NCBI GenBank assembly: GCA_020630795.1
Contig: JAHDIK010000008.1
Location: 107,510-171,509, forward strand
Length of the DNA stretch: 64,000 nt
Direction: 5' to 3'
From: Colwellia sp.
Lineage (GTDB): Bacteria > Pseudomonadota > Gammaproteobacteria > Enterobacterales > Alteromonadaceae
Shown here: one piece after another, positions 36,766 through 45,945 of the stretch
Position numbering within the stretch: position 1 is the first letter of the stretch
Layout of the letters: each line of letters begins with the position of its first letter
Translations under genes and position numbers: made by a program
The notes under the pieces: generated by a model
Told to the model about the DNA's origin: nothing
Seen by the model: the letters and a program-made list of their open reading frames with translations, nothing else
Databases searched by the model: none

Positions 36766-38655
36766 TTATGCTTCAACAAACATACGTCCGCGCATTTCCA
36801 TATGAAGCGCATGACAGAACCAGTTACAGTAATACCACTGAACACCTGGTTTATCTGCCGTAAAGGTAATTGACGCGGTTGCTTGCGGACCAATTTCCAT
36901 TTGTACACCATGGTTAGTTAAACAGAATCCGTGTGTAACATCTTCAACTTGATCTAAGTTGGTTACAATAACCGTGACTTCATCACCAAGTTTTACTGTA
37001 AAGTCAGTTAAACCAAAATTAGGTGCTACAGATGTCATGTAAACACGTACTTTTTTACCATCGCGGATCACTTTACTTTGGGTATACACATCTACGCCAT
37101 CTTTCTTCGCTTGTGCAATAGTTTCGGCAAAAAATGGGTCGTTACGTGGCCAAAGTTTTAAAGGTTTCATTTTACTGCGATGTACAATCATACAATCATG
37201 CGGTTCAGCATATGTTGGTCCATCATGAACAAGTTTCATTTCATCACCTGAAATATCAATTAATTGATCATTTTCAGGACGTAATGGACCTACAGGTAAA
37301 AACCTGTCTTTTGAAAACTTACAAAGCGAGATTAACCATTTACCGTCTGCATCTCTTGTTTCCCCTGCACTCGTATGGTTATGACCCGGTTGATAGTGCA
37401 CATCAAGCTTTTGGCGAATGTAATTTACTTTCTTACCATTGTGCGCAGCAATTGCGTCCTCAACATTCCATTTAGCGATTTGGCTATCTAAGAATAACGT
37501 GGTGTATGCATTACCTTTGTTATCAAATGCAGTATGTAGTGGACCTAAACCTAGTTCAGGCTCTGCAATGATTGCATCGCGAGGTTTTATTTTATTTGCA
37601 AATAACGCATCTAACTTTTTGATTGAAATAACAGATACTGTTGGAGACAGCTTACCATTTGCTACAAAGTATTTACCATTTGGTGATGTGTTCATACCAT
37701 GAGGTGATTTAGGAACAGGAATATAACGTGTTAACTCAGAACCTTTACGACCATCTAACACGGGTACATTATTACCATTATATGTTTTAAATTTACCGGC
37801 TTTTACGGCCGCTTCACAACGCGCTAAACTAAATACTACAACATGGTCACGCTCGGCTGTGATCATTTCACCTAAATTCATACCCATTTCAGAGTTATAA
37901 CAGGTAGACGCAAAATACTTACCGTCGTAATCCGCATCAGTATTGTCAAGGTTACCGTCAACCATCACTTGAAATGCGATTTCCATCGTTTCTGCATCAA
38001 TCACGTTAAACAATGAGCGATACGTATCTACGTCTCTCATTGAAGATTTACCGTCATTGTTCATTGGAATTTCAAACTCACCATTACAAATAACATATTT
38101 GGTGTGAGGTACTTTTTGTACACGTAAACCATGGATTGCTTGAACATTTGGTATAGTGATCATTTTGTCACATTTCATAATGTCACAACGAATACGCGCT
38201 ACACGAGAGTTTGCCTTGTCGTTAATGAATACATATTTACCGTTGTAACGACCGTCTGTCATACTCATATGAGGATGATGTGAATCACCCGCTAATAAAT
38301 GTGCACTATCACCTTTAATACGCTTACTTTCGTCGGTTAAACCCCAACCAGTTGCACTATCCGTATTGAATACAGGAATACGCATCAACTCACGCATTGA
38401 TGGTATACCTAAAATACGTACTTCACCTGAGTGACCACCACTCCAAAATCCGTAATATTCATCTAAGTCACCCGGGTGAACGAATGCGCTATTTCCTGCT
38501 TCTGAGGCGTTAGCTTTAGCCATAGATGCAAACATTGCGGCTGTCATAGGAGCAGCAACAGCGCCAGCACCTAACAACGCCGTTTTACCGAAAAATTTAC
38601 GTCGGTCTGCGTTCTCGAGTTCTACTTTATTTGAGCTTTTATCTTCATTACTCAT
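36766..38655 (-). CDS. nosZ: Nitrous oxide reductase NosZ (Tat-exported, clade I)
   Basis: A 629-residue N2O reductase, reducing N2O to N2 in the periplasm. Arg18-Arg19 in DRRKFFG begin a twin-arginine signal (cleavage near MAKANA). A seven-bladed propeller supplies the histidine ligands of CuZ, including HPHMSM and [14 protein letters not shown]. The C-terminal cupredoxin has the CuA site [12 protein letters not shown]. The Tat signal and the presence of nosR place it in clade I, the type usually found in denitrifiers. No nitrite or nitric oxide reductase is in the window, so the strain could be a stand-alone N2O reducer or encode those steps elsewhere. Confidence 0.97.
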   Translation of the reverse strand: MSNEDKSSNKVELENADRRKFFGKTALLGAGAVAAPMTAAMFASMAKANASEAGNSAFVHPGDLDEYYGFWSGGHSGEVRILGIPSMRELMRIPVFNTDSATGWGLTDESKRIKGDSAHLLAGDSHHPHMSMTDGRYNGKYVFINDKANSRVARIRCDIMKCDKMITIPNVQAIHGLRVQKVPHTKYVICNGEFEIPMNNDGKSSMRDVDTYRSLFNVIDAETMEIAFQVMVDGNLDNTDADYDGKYFASTCYNSEMGMNLGEMITAERDHVVVFSLARCEAAVKAGKFKTYNGNNVPVLDGRKGSELTRYIPVPKSPHGMNTSPNGKYFVANGKLSPTVSVISIKKLDALFANKIKPRDAIIAEPELGLGPLHTAFDNKGNAYTTLFLDSQIAKWNVEDAIAAHNGKKVNYIRQKLDVHYQPGHNHTSAGETRDADGKWLISLCKFSKDRFLPVGPLRPENDQLIDISGDEMKLVHDGPTYAEPHDCMIVHRSKMKPLKLWPRNDPFFAETIAQAKKDGVDVYTQSKVIRDGKKVRVYMTSVAPNFGLTDFTVKLGDEVTVIVTNLDQVEDVTHGFCLTNHGVQMEIGPQATASITFTADKPGVQWYYCNWFCHALHMEMRGRMFVEA

Positions 38656-38694
38656 GGTTATTCTCCAGTCTTGTCGTTGATAGGCTGTTGCTTT

Positions 38695-40839
38695 TTACGC
38701 AACTTCTACAGCATGTATTTGTGTTTCTTTAAATTTATTTTTCTTTCTTGCTAGTTTCTTCAATGGCGGGCATTTCTCGTCATTAAAATAAGTTACCTGA
38801 CAGTCAAGACAATAATGGCATTCGCGCATATTGATTGTGCCATCAGGATGAATCGCTTGAATCTCACATTCTTTGGCGCAGGTCTTACATGGTTGACCAC
38901 ACTCAGGACGTCTACGAAGCCAACTAAACAAGCGAATACTATTACTTGTAGAAAGCGCAGCGCCTAAAGGACATAAATAGCGACAAAAGAATTTACGATT
39001 AAAAATATTGATAATTAGTAAAGATGATGCGTACAGGATGAACGGCCACTCACGATCAAACTTCAATAAGAATGTTGTTTTGAAAGGCTCTATTTCCGCA
39101 AATTGTTCAGCAAGTGCTAACGACTCCATAGACAAGCCAAACAACGCCAACAAAATAAGGTACTTAATTGCCCATAAACGCTCATGAACAGCCCATGGCA
39201 ACTCAAATTGTGGAATTTTTATATAGCGAGCGAAAATATTCATCAACTCTTGTAATGCGCCAAATGGGCACAACCAACCACAATAAACCGCTCTACCCCA
39301 TAAAATCATGGTAACGGCTGCTGCTCCCCACAAAATGAAAATAACAGGGTCAAGTAAGAATAAATCCCAAGAAAAGTCAGACATAAACGCTTGTAAAAAC
39401 GTAAAAACATTCACAACAGATAATTGACCGCCCCATGACCAGCCAATAAAGACAACGGTTACAATCAAAAATAAATGACGGAAGTTATGCATAAACGTGG
39501 GATGTCTAACAAGAATATCCTGAAAAAACAAACTCATAACGACGATAACTAAAAGAATAATAAGCACAATAACTTGTGTGTTTTTTTCAGCCCAAACTTG
39601 CTGAGTAAGCGTTAGTTCAGGCTCTGGCATAATAACGGGTGGGCGATCAACATAATGCTCAAGTGCTGAGTAACTGCCTTTAAAGCTAGTAAATAAGCTA
39701 TCTACGGCCCCTGTTTGACGACGAACTAATAGCTCAAGCTGCCAATCTACTCCAGGATTAAACACATGATGTTCGCGAACAATAAACAGCGACATTTCTT
39801 TAAAAACTGGGGCGCCATCAATCATTAAATCTGTAATACGATTATGGTCAAGATCTCTAAACGCTATAGCATTTTCATCTTGTAATATCTGAATACGGTC
39901 GAATATACCGCCTCTTACATAACCAGAACCTTTAAATGAATAACCATTACCCAATAAAGCAATCGCATGTTCACCTTCTTTCAACATTTTACTTAACCAT
40001 TCGTATTCAGCTTCGCCAAGTAAGTTCTTTCCAACATTGGGCAAATTAACTTGTGCGAAATAAATATCGGCAAACATATCTTTTTTCTGAGCAGGTAGTG
40101 CTTCTTCAATATGTTCAGCTTCGGTACCCTTAAAGGCTTCATCAACACTACCTCGGGTTAAAAACAACTTTCTAATAGAACCATCACCTACGAGTGTCGT
40201 CCAATCAGCCTTTTGAAATACATTAGGTAAAATAGTAGACATTGGTTGTATAGGTTTGGTTGTGTTCTTAACAATACCTAACGATACAGCCGCTTTATGA
40301 GCTGCTTTAGTGATTGCTACGTTCATAACCATCACGGTAACCGTAGCACCAGATAAGCCATCAATATGAATAGTGCCGTCGGTTTGATTACCACCAACTT
40401 TTAATCGGTCACTAACTTTTAGGCCTTTATATTGCTCTACAAACTCAAATAATTTAGTTTCAGGAATGCCCGCTAAAATAATAGGCTCATGATGTTCCAA
40501 TACTTTAGCGTCTATGTATTCGCCAGCGGTATTTATGGCAACCAACATATTCACAGGTTCACCTGAATACGCTGGTATTTTTGCTAAATCATTTGTTTCA
40601 AAGGCGTATCCAAGCACTGTTTCGTTTTCGTAAATAGTCCATAACAGCGGTTCGCCCGACTTTTCTCCAATATTAGTCGCACTTGGAAATATTTCGTGGA
40701 TAAAAGGAATAGGATCTTTTGGAGGGCTAACAAATAAAGCGTGAGCAGAGAAAGCGACACCAAAACACAATGCCAGCAATAATATAAGCTGGTTAACTAT
40801 AGATGCGTTTAATTGTTTTCTTTCCATGCGCTTCAACAC
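38695..40839 (-). CDS. nosR: NosR, membrane flavo-iron-sulfur protein for N2O respiration
   Basis: A 714-residue protein. A periplasmic FMN-binding domain (about 40-400) has DGLSGATVTV, where the threonine takes the covalent FMN. Several membrane helices carry the CGWLCPFGALQELMN and CRYLCPLGAAL motifs, and the C-terminal cluster is CKTCAKECEI plus CHYCLDC. NosR passes electrons to NosZ and supports nos expression. GTG 40839 is preferred because AAGAAGG precedes it; ATG 40827 is the alternative. Flavinylation needs an ApbE/NosX protein, which is not in this cluster. An FNR/DNR-like box lies 100 bp upstream. Confidence 0.95.
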   Translation of the reverse strand: MLKRMERKQLNASIVNQLILLLALCFGVAFSAHALFVSPPKDPIPFIHEIFPSATNIGEKSGEPLLWTIYENETVLGYAFETNDLAKIPAYSGEPVNMLVAINTAGEYIDAKVLEHHEPIILAGIPETKLFEFVEQYKGLKVSDRLKVGGNQTDGTIHIDGLSGATVTVMVMNVAITKAAHKAAVSLGIVKNTTKPIQPMSTILPNVFQKADWTTLVGDGSIRKLFLTRGSVDEAFKGTEAEHIEEALPAQKKDMFADIYFAQVNLPNVGKNLLGEAEYEWLSKMLKEGEHAIALLGNGYSFKGSGYVRGGIFDRIQILQDENAIAFRDLDHNRITDLMIDGAPVFKEMSLFIVREHHVFNPGVDWQLELLVRRQTGAVDSLFTSFKGSYSALEHYVDRPPVIMPEPELTLTQQVWAEKNTQVIVLIILLVIVVMSLFFQDILVRHPTFMHNFRHLFLIVTVVFIGWSWGGQLSVVNVFTFLQAFMSDFSWDLFLLDPVIFILWGAAAVTMILWGRAVYCGWLCPFGALQELMNIFARYIKIPQFELPWAVHERLWAIKYLILLALFGLSMESLALAEQFAEIEPFKTTFLLKFDREWPFILYASSLLIINIFNRKFFCRYLCPLGAALSTSNSIRLFSWLRRRPECGQPCKTCAKECEIQAIHPDGTINMRECHYCLDCQVTYFNDEKCPPLKKLARKKNKFKETQIHAVEVA

Positions 40840-40911
40840 TTTACCTTCTTACCAAGGGTAATTTGATACTGATGTCGCATAAAAAAACACCACTGCGACA
40901 ATATGTCACAC

Positions 40912-40952
40912 AGTGTACGCTCACGATTTTTTTATTTTATGATTTGGATCAA
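40912..40952 (-). promoter_or_regulatory. FNR/DNR-type box and -10 of the nos operon
   Basis: On the minus strand, TTGATCCAAATCAT (40952-40939) matches TTGAT-N4-ATCAA with one mismatch. TACACT (40917-40912) lies where a -10 should be if the box is centred near -41.5. This is class II activation geometry, as expected for an anaerobically induced nos operon. Confidence 0.65.
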
Positions 40953-41035
40953 GCTAAAGATAGATAAATAGACAAGGTCAAAGCCCTTATTTTATATAGG
41001 GTTATAGCAATAAAAGAAAATTAAGACATTAAAAT

Positions 41036-41060
41036 AAAAAGCCAGCAATAATGCTGGCTT
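41036..41060 (-). terminator. Terminator of tyrS
   Basis: AAGCCAGCA pairs with TGCTGGCTT around ATAA (41039-41060). Read on the minus strand it is followed by TTTTTATTTT. Confidence 0.85.
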
Positions 41061-41088
41061 CATAAAACGTGTTATTAAAGTACAACGT

Positions 41089-42288
41089 TTATTTAACGGT
41101 TACTTTCGCAAATTTACGTTTACCAATTTGGAATACAGCTACTGTGCCAGCTTCAACAGCTAACTTATTATCAACAACCTTTTCACCGTCGATTTTAGCT
41201 GCACCTTGTTTGATCATACGCATTGCTTCAGAGGTACTTGCCGCTAATCCAGCGTCTTTATACAAATTAGCAATAGCAATTGAACCACCTTCAGTGACTA
41301 ATTCCACTTCTGGCATTTCGTCGGGCATTGCACCTTTTTGAAAGCGATTAATAAACTCTTGATGTGCAGCTTCAGCCGCTTCATCGCTATGGAAACGCGC
41401 AATTAATTCTTTGGCTAAATCAATTTTTACATCGCGCGGGTTTAAGCCATTTTCAATTGCCGTTTTATAAGCTTCAATTTCAGTAATAGGTTTAAAGCTT
41501 AATAAATCAAAGTAGCGCCACATTAGTACGTCAGAAATCGACATGACTTTACCAAACATTTCAGTTGGTGAATCAGTTATACCAATGTAGTTATTTAACG
41601 ATTTCGACATTTTTTGAACGCCATCTAAACCTTCTAACAATGGCATCATTAATACTGTTTGAGGACGTTGACCTTCCGACTTTTGTAACTCACGCCCCAT
41701 CAATAAGTTAAACTTTTGATCTGTTCCGCCTAGTTCAACGTCAGACTTTAACTCTACAGAATCCCAACCTTGAACTAATGGATACATAAATTCATGAATA
41801 GCAATGGCTTGTCCACCAGCATAACGCTTTTTAAAGTCATCACGTTCCATCATGCGGGCAACGGTTTGGCGAGACGCTAGCTTTAACATGCCGGCTGCAC
41901 CTAACTTATCCATCCACGTAGAGTTAAACGCAACGGTTGTTTTAGCGGGATCTAAAATCTTAAACACTTGTTCTTTATAAGTTTCAGCGTTTGCTAATAC
42001 ATCTTCTTTAGTTAACGGCTTACGTGTAACGTTTTTACCCGTTGGGTCACCAATCATGCCGGTAAAATCCCCAATAAGGAAAATCACTTCATGACCTAGC
42101 TGTTGAAATTGACGAAGCTTATTGATTAGTACTGTATGACCTAAATGCAAATCAGGTGCTGTAGGGTCAAAACCTGCTTTGATTTTTAGTGGTTTACCTT
42201 GCTTAAGCTTTTCGAGTAATTCATCTTCAAGCAAGATTTCTTCTGCACCGCGTTTTATTTCCGCAAACGCTTGGGCGACATCGGTCAT
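41089..42288 (-). CDS. tyrS: Tyrosyl-tRNA synthetase
   Basis: A 399-residue class I synthetase. The HIGH element is DLHLGH (48-51) and the KMSKS element [10 protein letters not shown]. An S4 RNA-binding domain closes the protein ([18 protein letters not shown]). It charges tRNA-Tyr with tyrosine. Length and motifs fit the TyrZ-like subgroup common in marine gammaproteobacteria. It is divergent from the M23 peptidase/anmK operon, a conserved neighbourhood. No T-box leader is present. Confidence 0.96.
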   Translation of the reverse strand: MTDVAQAFAEIKRGAEEILLEDELLEKLKQGKPLKIKAGFDPTAPDLHLGHTVLINKLRQFQQLGHEVIFLIGDFTGMIGDPTGKNVTRKPLTKEDVLANAETYKEQVFKILDPAKTTVAFNSTWMDKLGAAGMLKLASRQTVARMMERDDFKKRYAGGQAIAIHEFMYPLVQGWDSVELKSDVELGGTDQKFNLLMGRELQKSEGQRPQTVLMMPLLEGLDGVQKMSKSLNNYIGITDSPTEMFGKVMSISDVLMWRYFDLLSFKPITEIEAYKTAIENGLNPRDVKIDLAKELIARFHSDEAAEAAHQEFINRFQKGAMPDEMPEVELVTEGGSIAIANLYKDAGLAASTSEAMRMIKQGAAKIDGEKVVDNKLAVEAGTVAVFQIGKRKFAKVTVK

Positions 42289-42388
42289 TTAGTGGCTCCA
42301 ATTAGAGTAATTTTTGATAGTTAATGCGCGAATTCTACTGTAAATTTGACCTTTGATAAAACCCTATAGCTGCGGTATTTCATTTTTT

Positions 42389-42415
42389 TTGATATAGTTA
42401 ATAGTACGCTATAGA
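42389..42415 (+). promoter_or_regulatory. Putative promoter of the M23 peptidase-anmK operon
   Basis: TTGATA (42389-42394) and TATAGA (42410-42415) are 15 bp apart, slightly short. Transcription would begin near 42422, inside the longest reading frame, which favours the TTG start at 42445. Confidence 0.35.
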
Positions 42416-42444
42416 TTTTGAACTCCAGAAAAGAAGTTAAGCAG

Positions 42445-43836
42445 TTGAATAGTATAAAGAATTTTTTAATAGAATTACCTAAACCGCATAAAGTAATTAT
42501 TAGCAGTTGTACTGCGATTTTTATGATTTTGCTTTTTATACCTTCTGAAAAAGCGACTGCGGGCCGTCAATCTAAAGAAATATCGTTAGAAATAGGAAAA
42601 AGATACCAGATCAAAGTACCTACTTCTGATCAAAAGCTTAAGCCATCTACCCTATTGTCTTCAACATCAACTAAACAAGCTGCAAACGTAGAGCCCGACA
42701 ATACAATTATTCAGCCTATTGAAGAGTACACATGGGACACTGCAACTGTAAAAAGCGGTGACTCGCTAGCTAAAATATTAAAGCGCTTAGGTTATAGTGC
42801 ACGTACTACTCATGATATTGCCAAAGCAAAAGGCGAAAATACTAAGTTATTACAAACCTTAAAAATTGGTGACAAACTTCACATCGCTAAAAATAGTGAA
42901 GGCCAGTTAGTTACTATTACCTATCCGCTATCAAAAACAGATACGCTTTTCATAGATTGGAAAAACGATCACTACCAATCACATAAAGAAACAAAAACAG
43001 TAGAAATACGTCAAGCAACTGCTCACGGTGTAATTAAGTCAAACTTTTGGAACGCTGGTATTGAAGCAGGTTTAGGCGATAGACAAATTATAAACCTTGC
43101 TAACATATTTGGCTGGGACATCGATTTTGCTTTAGATATTCGCAAAAATGACAGTTTTCATGTGGTTTATGAAGAAGAATACCTAGACGGTGAGTTTATT
43201 GGTACAGGTAAAATACTCGCCGCAGAATTCGTTAATCAAAATACACCTTTTCAAGCAATTAGATTTACAGACGATGAATTTTATTCCGCTAACGGAAAAA
43301 GCATGCGTAAAGCATTTTTAAGAGCGCCAGTGAATTTCAGATACATTAGCTCTAACTTTAAACGCAAGCGTTTTCATCCAATTCAGAAAAAGTGGAAAGC
43401 GCATAACGGCACCGATTACCGCGCAAAAACCGGTACGCCTGTAGTAGCAGCAGGTAATGGTAAGGTAATTAAATCAACCTACAACAAGTACAATGGTCAT
43501 TATGTATTTATTCAGCATGGTAATGGCATTGTGACTAAATACCTTCACTTTTCAAAACGTAAAGTGAAACAAGGTCAGCGTGTTAAACAAGGTCAAGTTA
43601 TCGGGTATGTAGGTTCAACAGGTATGTCTCAAGCACCTCATTTACATTATGAATTTTTACTCAATGGCGTTCACCGTAACCCTAGAACGGTAAAACTTCC
43701 AAATGCTAACCCTATTAAGAAACAGCATAAAGCCGCATTCATGGCATTGGCAAAACAACGAATGGCTGAAATTGCAGGTTCTAAACAAGCAATGTTAGCT
43801 ATGCAAGACAAAAATGACGTTGTAGCGAGTGACTAG
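42445..43836 (+). CDS. MepM-like M23 murein endopeptidase with OapA/LysM-like domain
   Basis: About 463 residues. The N-terminal helix follows ELPKPHKV, the OapA-type lead seen in MepM/YebA. A LysM-like/opacity-associated domain spans roughly 100-180 (VKSGDSLAKILKRLGYSART). The M23 domain (about 310-430) keeps the zinc residues in HNGTDYRAKTG and HLHYE, so the enzyme should be active. Such enzymes cut peptidoglycan cross-links during growth. Start choice is uncertain: TTG 42418 is also in frame but would lie almost on the -10. It overlaps anmK by 8 bp, linking cross-link cleavage to recycling. Confidence 0.9.
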   Translation: MNSIKNFLIELPKPHKVIISSCTAIFMILLFIPSEKATAGRQSKEISLEIGKRYQIKVPTSDQKLKPSTLLSSTSTKQAANVEPDNTIIQPIEEYTWDTATVKSGDSLAKILKRLGYSARTTHDIAKAKGENTKLLQTLKIGDKLHIAKNSEGQLVTITYPLSKTDTLFIDWKNDHYQSHKETKTVEIRQATAHGVIKSNFWNAGIEAGLGDRQIINLANIFGWDIDFALDIRKNDSFHVVYEEEYLDGEFIGTGKILAAEFVNQNTPFQAIRFTDDEFYSANGKSMRKAFLRAPVNFRYISSNFKRKRFHPIQKKWKAHNGTDYRAKTGTPVVAAGNGKVIKSTYNKYNGHYVFIQHGNGIVTKYLHFSKRKVKQGQRVKQGQVIGYVGSTGMSQAPHLHYEFLLNGVHRNPRTVKLPNANPIKKQHKAAFMALAKQRMAEIAGSKQAMLAMQDKNDVVASD

Positions 43837-44962
43837 TAAACACTTATATATTGGAATTATGTCAGGAACTAGCGCTGACGGTATTGATCTAGCGCTAGTT
43901 GACTACACCACAAATAAGCCCGTATTAATTGCTACGGCTTTTCAACCCTACGATGAAGATACATACAATCAAGTAACGTCTCTCTATCAACCTTCGCACA
44001 ACGAAATTGACCAAGCATTTTCACTTCATGGAATGCTTGCTAAGCAATACGCAAATGCGATCAATAAATTTCTCGCAGACGAGAATTTACACGCGAGCCA
44101 AATTATTGCTATTGGTAATCATGGTCAAACAATAAGACATAGGCCAACAGTTACCTCTTCAATACACGCCCCATTTACGCTCCAAATTGGTTGTAATCAA
44201 ACATTAGCCACGTTAACTAATATTCGTGTTATTGGTGATTTTAGAACGAAAGACATGGCGCTAGGTGGCCAAGGTGCTCCATTAGTACCCGCTTTTCATC
44301 AAGCGCTATTTCCTAGCAGCAACGAAGATATATTTGTAGTAAACATCGGTGGAATAGCAAACATTACGTATATTCCTGCTGAGAATAGCAAGTCAGTACT
44401 AGGTTTTGATACTGGACCAGGCAATGCATTAATAGATGAATGGTATCAAACTCACCAAGAAGGACGTTTCGATAAAAGCGGACACTGGGCTGAATCAGGC
44501 GAAATAAACAACGAGTTACTTGCACATTTTCTATCTGATCCATACTTTAAAACTTCCGCTCCTAAAAGCACAGGAAGAGAAGAATTTAATACGGTCTGGC
44601 TAGGAGAAAAATTAGCCACTTTCATACCTAAAACGTCACTCCAACCACACGATATTCAGGCAACATTAACGGCACTTACGGCACAAACAATTGCCGATCA
44701 AATTAATCAACTAAGTACGAAAGGTAACGTATATTTATGCGGTGGCGGCGGCTTAAACACACACCTATTTAACCTTTTAAAACAAAAACTTAAAATCAAA
44801 AACGTTAATTTAAGTGACGTGATAAACGTTGATAGTGATGCACTTGAAGCAATGGCTTTTTCTTGGCTTGCTTACGCATTCGACAAAAAAATACCAGGTA
44901 ACATTCCAGCTGTAACAGGGGCTACAAAAGAGACTGTTCTCGGTATTCAATTTCTTCCATAA
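43829..44962 (+). CDS. anmK: Anhydro-N-acetylmuramic acid kinase
   Basis: A 377-residue ASKHA-fold kinase. GIMSGTSADGIDLALVDY is the N-terminal phosphate-binding loop, and FDTGPGNALIDEW and YLCGGGGLNTHLF are further family motifs. It phosphorylates and opens 1,6-anhydroMurNAc to MurNAc-6-P in cell-wall recycling. It starts at GTG 43829 inside the end of the peptidase gene (8-bp overlap), so expression is coupled. Confidence 0.96.
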   Translation: MTSKHLYIGIMSGTSADGIDLALVDYTTNKPVLIATAFQPYDEDTYNQVTSLYQPSHNEIDQAFSLHGMLAKQYANAINKFLADENLHASQIIAIGNHGQTIRHRPTVTSSIHAPFTLQIGCNQTLATLTNIRVIGDFRTKDMALGGQGAPLVPAFHQALFPSSNEDIFVVNIGGIANITYIPAENSKSVLGFDTGPGNALIDEWYQTHQEGRFDKSGHWAESGEINNELLAHFLSDPYFKTSAPKSTGREEFNTVWLGEKLATFIPKTSLQPHDIQATLTALTAQTIADQINQLSTKGNVYLCGGGGLNTHLFNLLKQKLKIKNVNLSDVINVDSDALEAMAFSWLAYAFDKKIPGNIPAVTGATKETVLGIQFLP

Positions 44963-45005
44963 AAAACGCTAGATATATCAAATTTTATCCCTATAATGGT
45001 TCGTT

Positions 45006-45032
45006 CCTGTTTAAAAAACAGGCGCTTTTTTT
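45006..45032 (+). terminator. Terminator of the peptidase-anmK operon
   Basis: CCTGTTT (45006-45012) pairs with AAACAGG (45016-45022) around AAA, then CGC and seven T. Confidence 0.8.
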
Positions 45033-45110
45033 GCTGTTAGATTGAACTTTTATACTAATAATTCGTCTAAAGAAGTGCGCCTTAAGCAACGATCGATTGG
45101 GGAGGAACAT

Positions 45111-45302
45111 ATGCAATTTAATGATATCCACATAGGTATGAAGTGCGGAAGTAAAAAAGGTAGTGGTACAGTAACTTGGATCGACGGTTCAACAAGAACT
45201 ATCTACATGGCTGATACAAATAACAACAATAATTTTGAAGTAGAATTTGAAGAATTAATTGAAGATCCACAAGCCCATAACCGCGAAGATACATATTACT
45301 AA
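45111..45302 (+). CDS. Uncharacterised 63-residue acidic protein
   Basis: ATG 45111 follows a near-perfect GGAGG at 5-nt spacing; an upstream in-frame start at 45042 lacks one and is rejected. The protein has a glycine-rich start (GMKCGSKKGSGTVTWIDGS), an asparagine run (DTNNNNNFEVEFEEL) and an acidic tail ending EDTYY. It suggests a small beta-barrel (SH3-like) domain, but I do not recognise it. It has its own terminator downstream, and the upstream anmK terminator isolates it. The strong ribosome-binding site is the best evidence that it is translated. Confidence 0.7.
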   Translation: MQFNDIHIGMKCGSKKGSGTVTWIDGSTRTIYMADTNNNNNFEVEFEELIEDPQAHNREDTYY

Positions 45303-45945
45303 ATTAACACTAACGAATTTGCAGTTAAAATAGCTTCACACACTATTTTATATCGTTTACGTAAGCCCTTTCTCTTTTAGAGTCAGGGTTTTTTATTATA
45401 TGTAAACTAAATACAAAGACCTATCCTTCTTAAATAAATTCAATAGATTTTCTTAATGTTAAACTTACAAGCGAGTGATTCATTACGATAACTTCTCTCC
45501 AATAAACTCAACCCTAAAAAGGATAACGCAATCCTTACAATAAAAAAGTAAAAATAATTAAATAAAAGTATAAGAAAACTATAAAGCACATACTAACGTC
45601 TAATTTACCTGACCTAAACGACCATCCTATATATTTCAATTTAAAATACATTACTTATATTTGAATAATGAATACAATTAACTCTTGCAAAATGATAGCG
45701 CTTGCCCTTTAATGAGTGATGTTAATTCAAACAATTTAAATAGATTGTGAAATTAGCATTGCTACTAACAATAATAATATTTAGCACTTAACAAACAACA
45801 ACAACACAAAACATATAAATATATTTATTATAAATCAACATACTAAAACGTAATGGCATTTGAATGACGTTAGTTATTCCACAAAGCTTTTATAGAATAT
45901 GTATAACTTGATTGTAGGTACATTTATATATTTAGAGGGAATAAA
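45303..45945. other. 643-bp AT-rich intergenic region before the TonB receptor
   Basis: After the terminator at 45366-45394, about 550 bp of very AT-rich sequence leads to the receptor gene. A small GC island (GATAGCGCTTGC near 45695) contains the palindrome AGCGCT and could be a LacI-type operator core. No ORF or RNA was recognised. A ribosome-binding site AGAGGGA lies 8 bp before the receptor ATG. Confidence 0.45.
45366..45394 (+). terminator. Terminator after the 63-residue protein
   Basis: Outer CCCT/AGGG and inner CTCT/AGAG stems are separated by a TT/TC mismatch, with a TTT loop and six trailing T. Confidence 0.65.

Noticed and set aside
36700..41000. nos cluster as a recently acquired island
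   Set aside because: Base composition by eye is like the flanking genes, and there is no integrase, tRNA or direct repeat at its edges; transfer may have happened but leaves no mark here.
42289..42417. T-box leader for tyrS
   Set aside because: The region is short and shared with a divergent operon, has no T-box sequence, and T-boxes are not expected in gammaproteobacteria.
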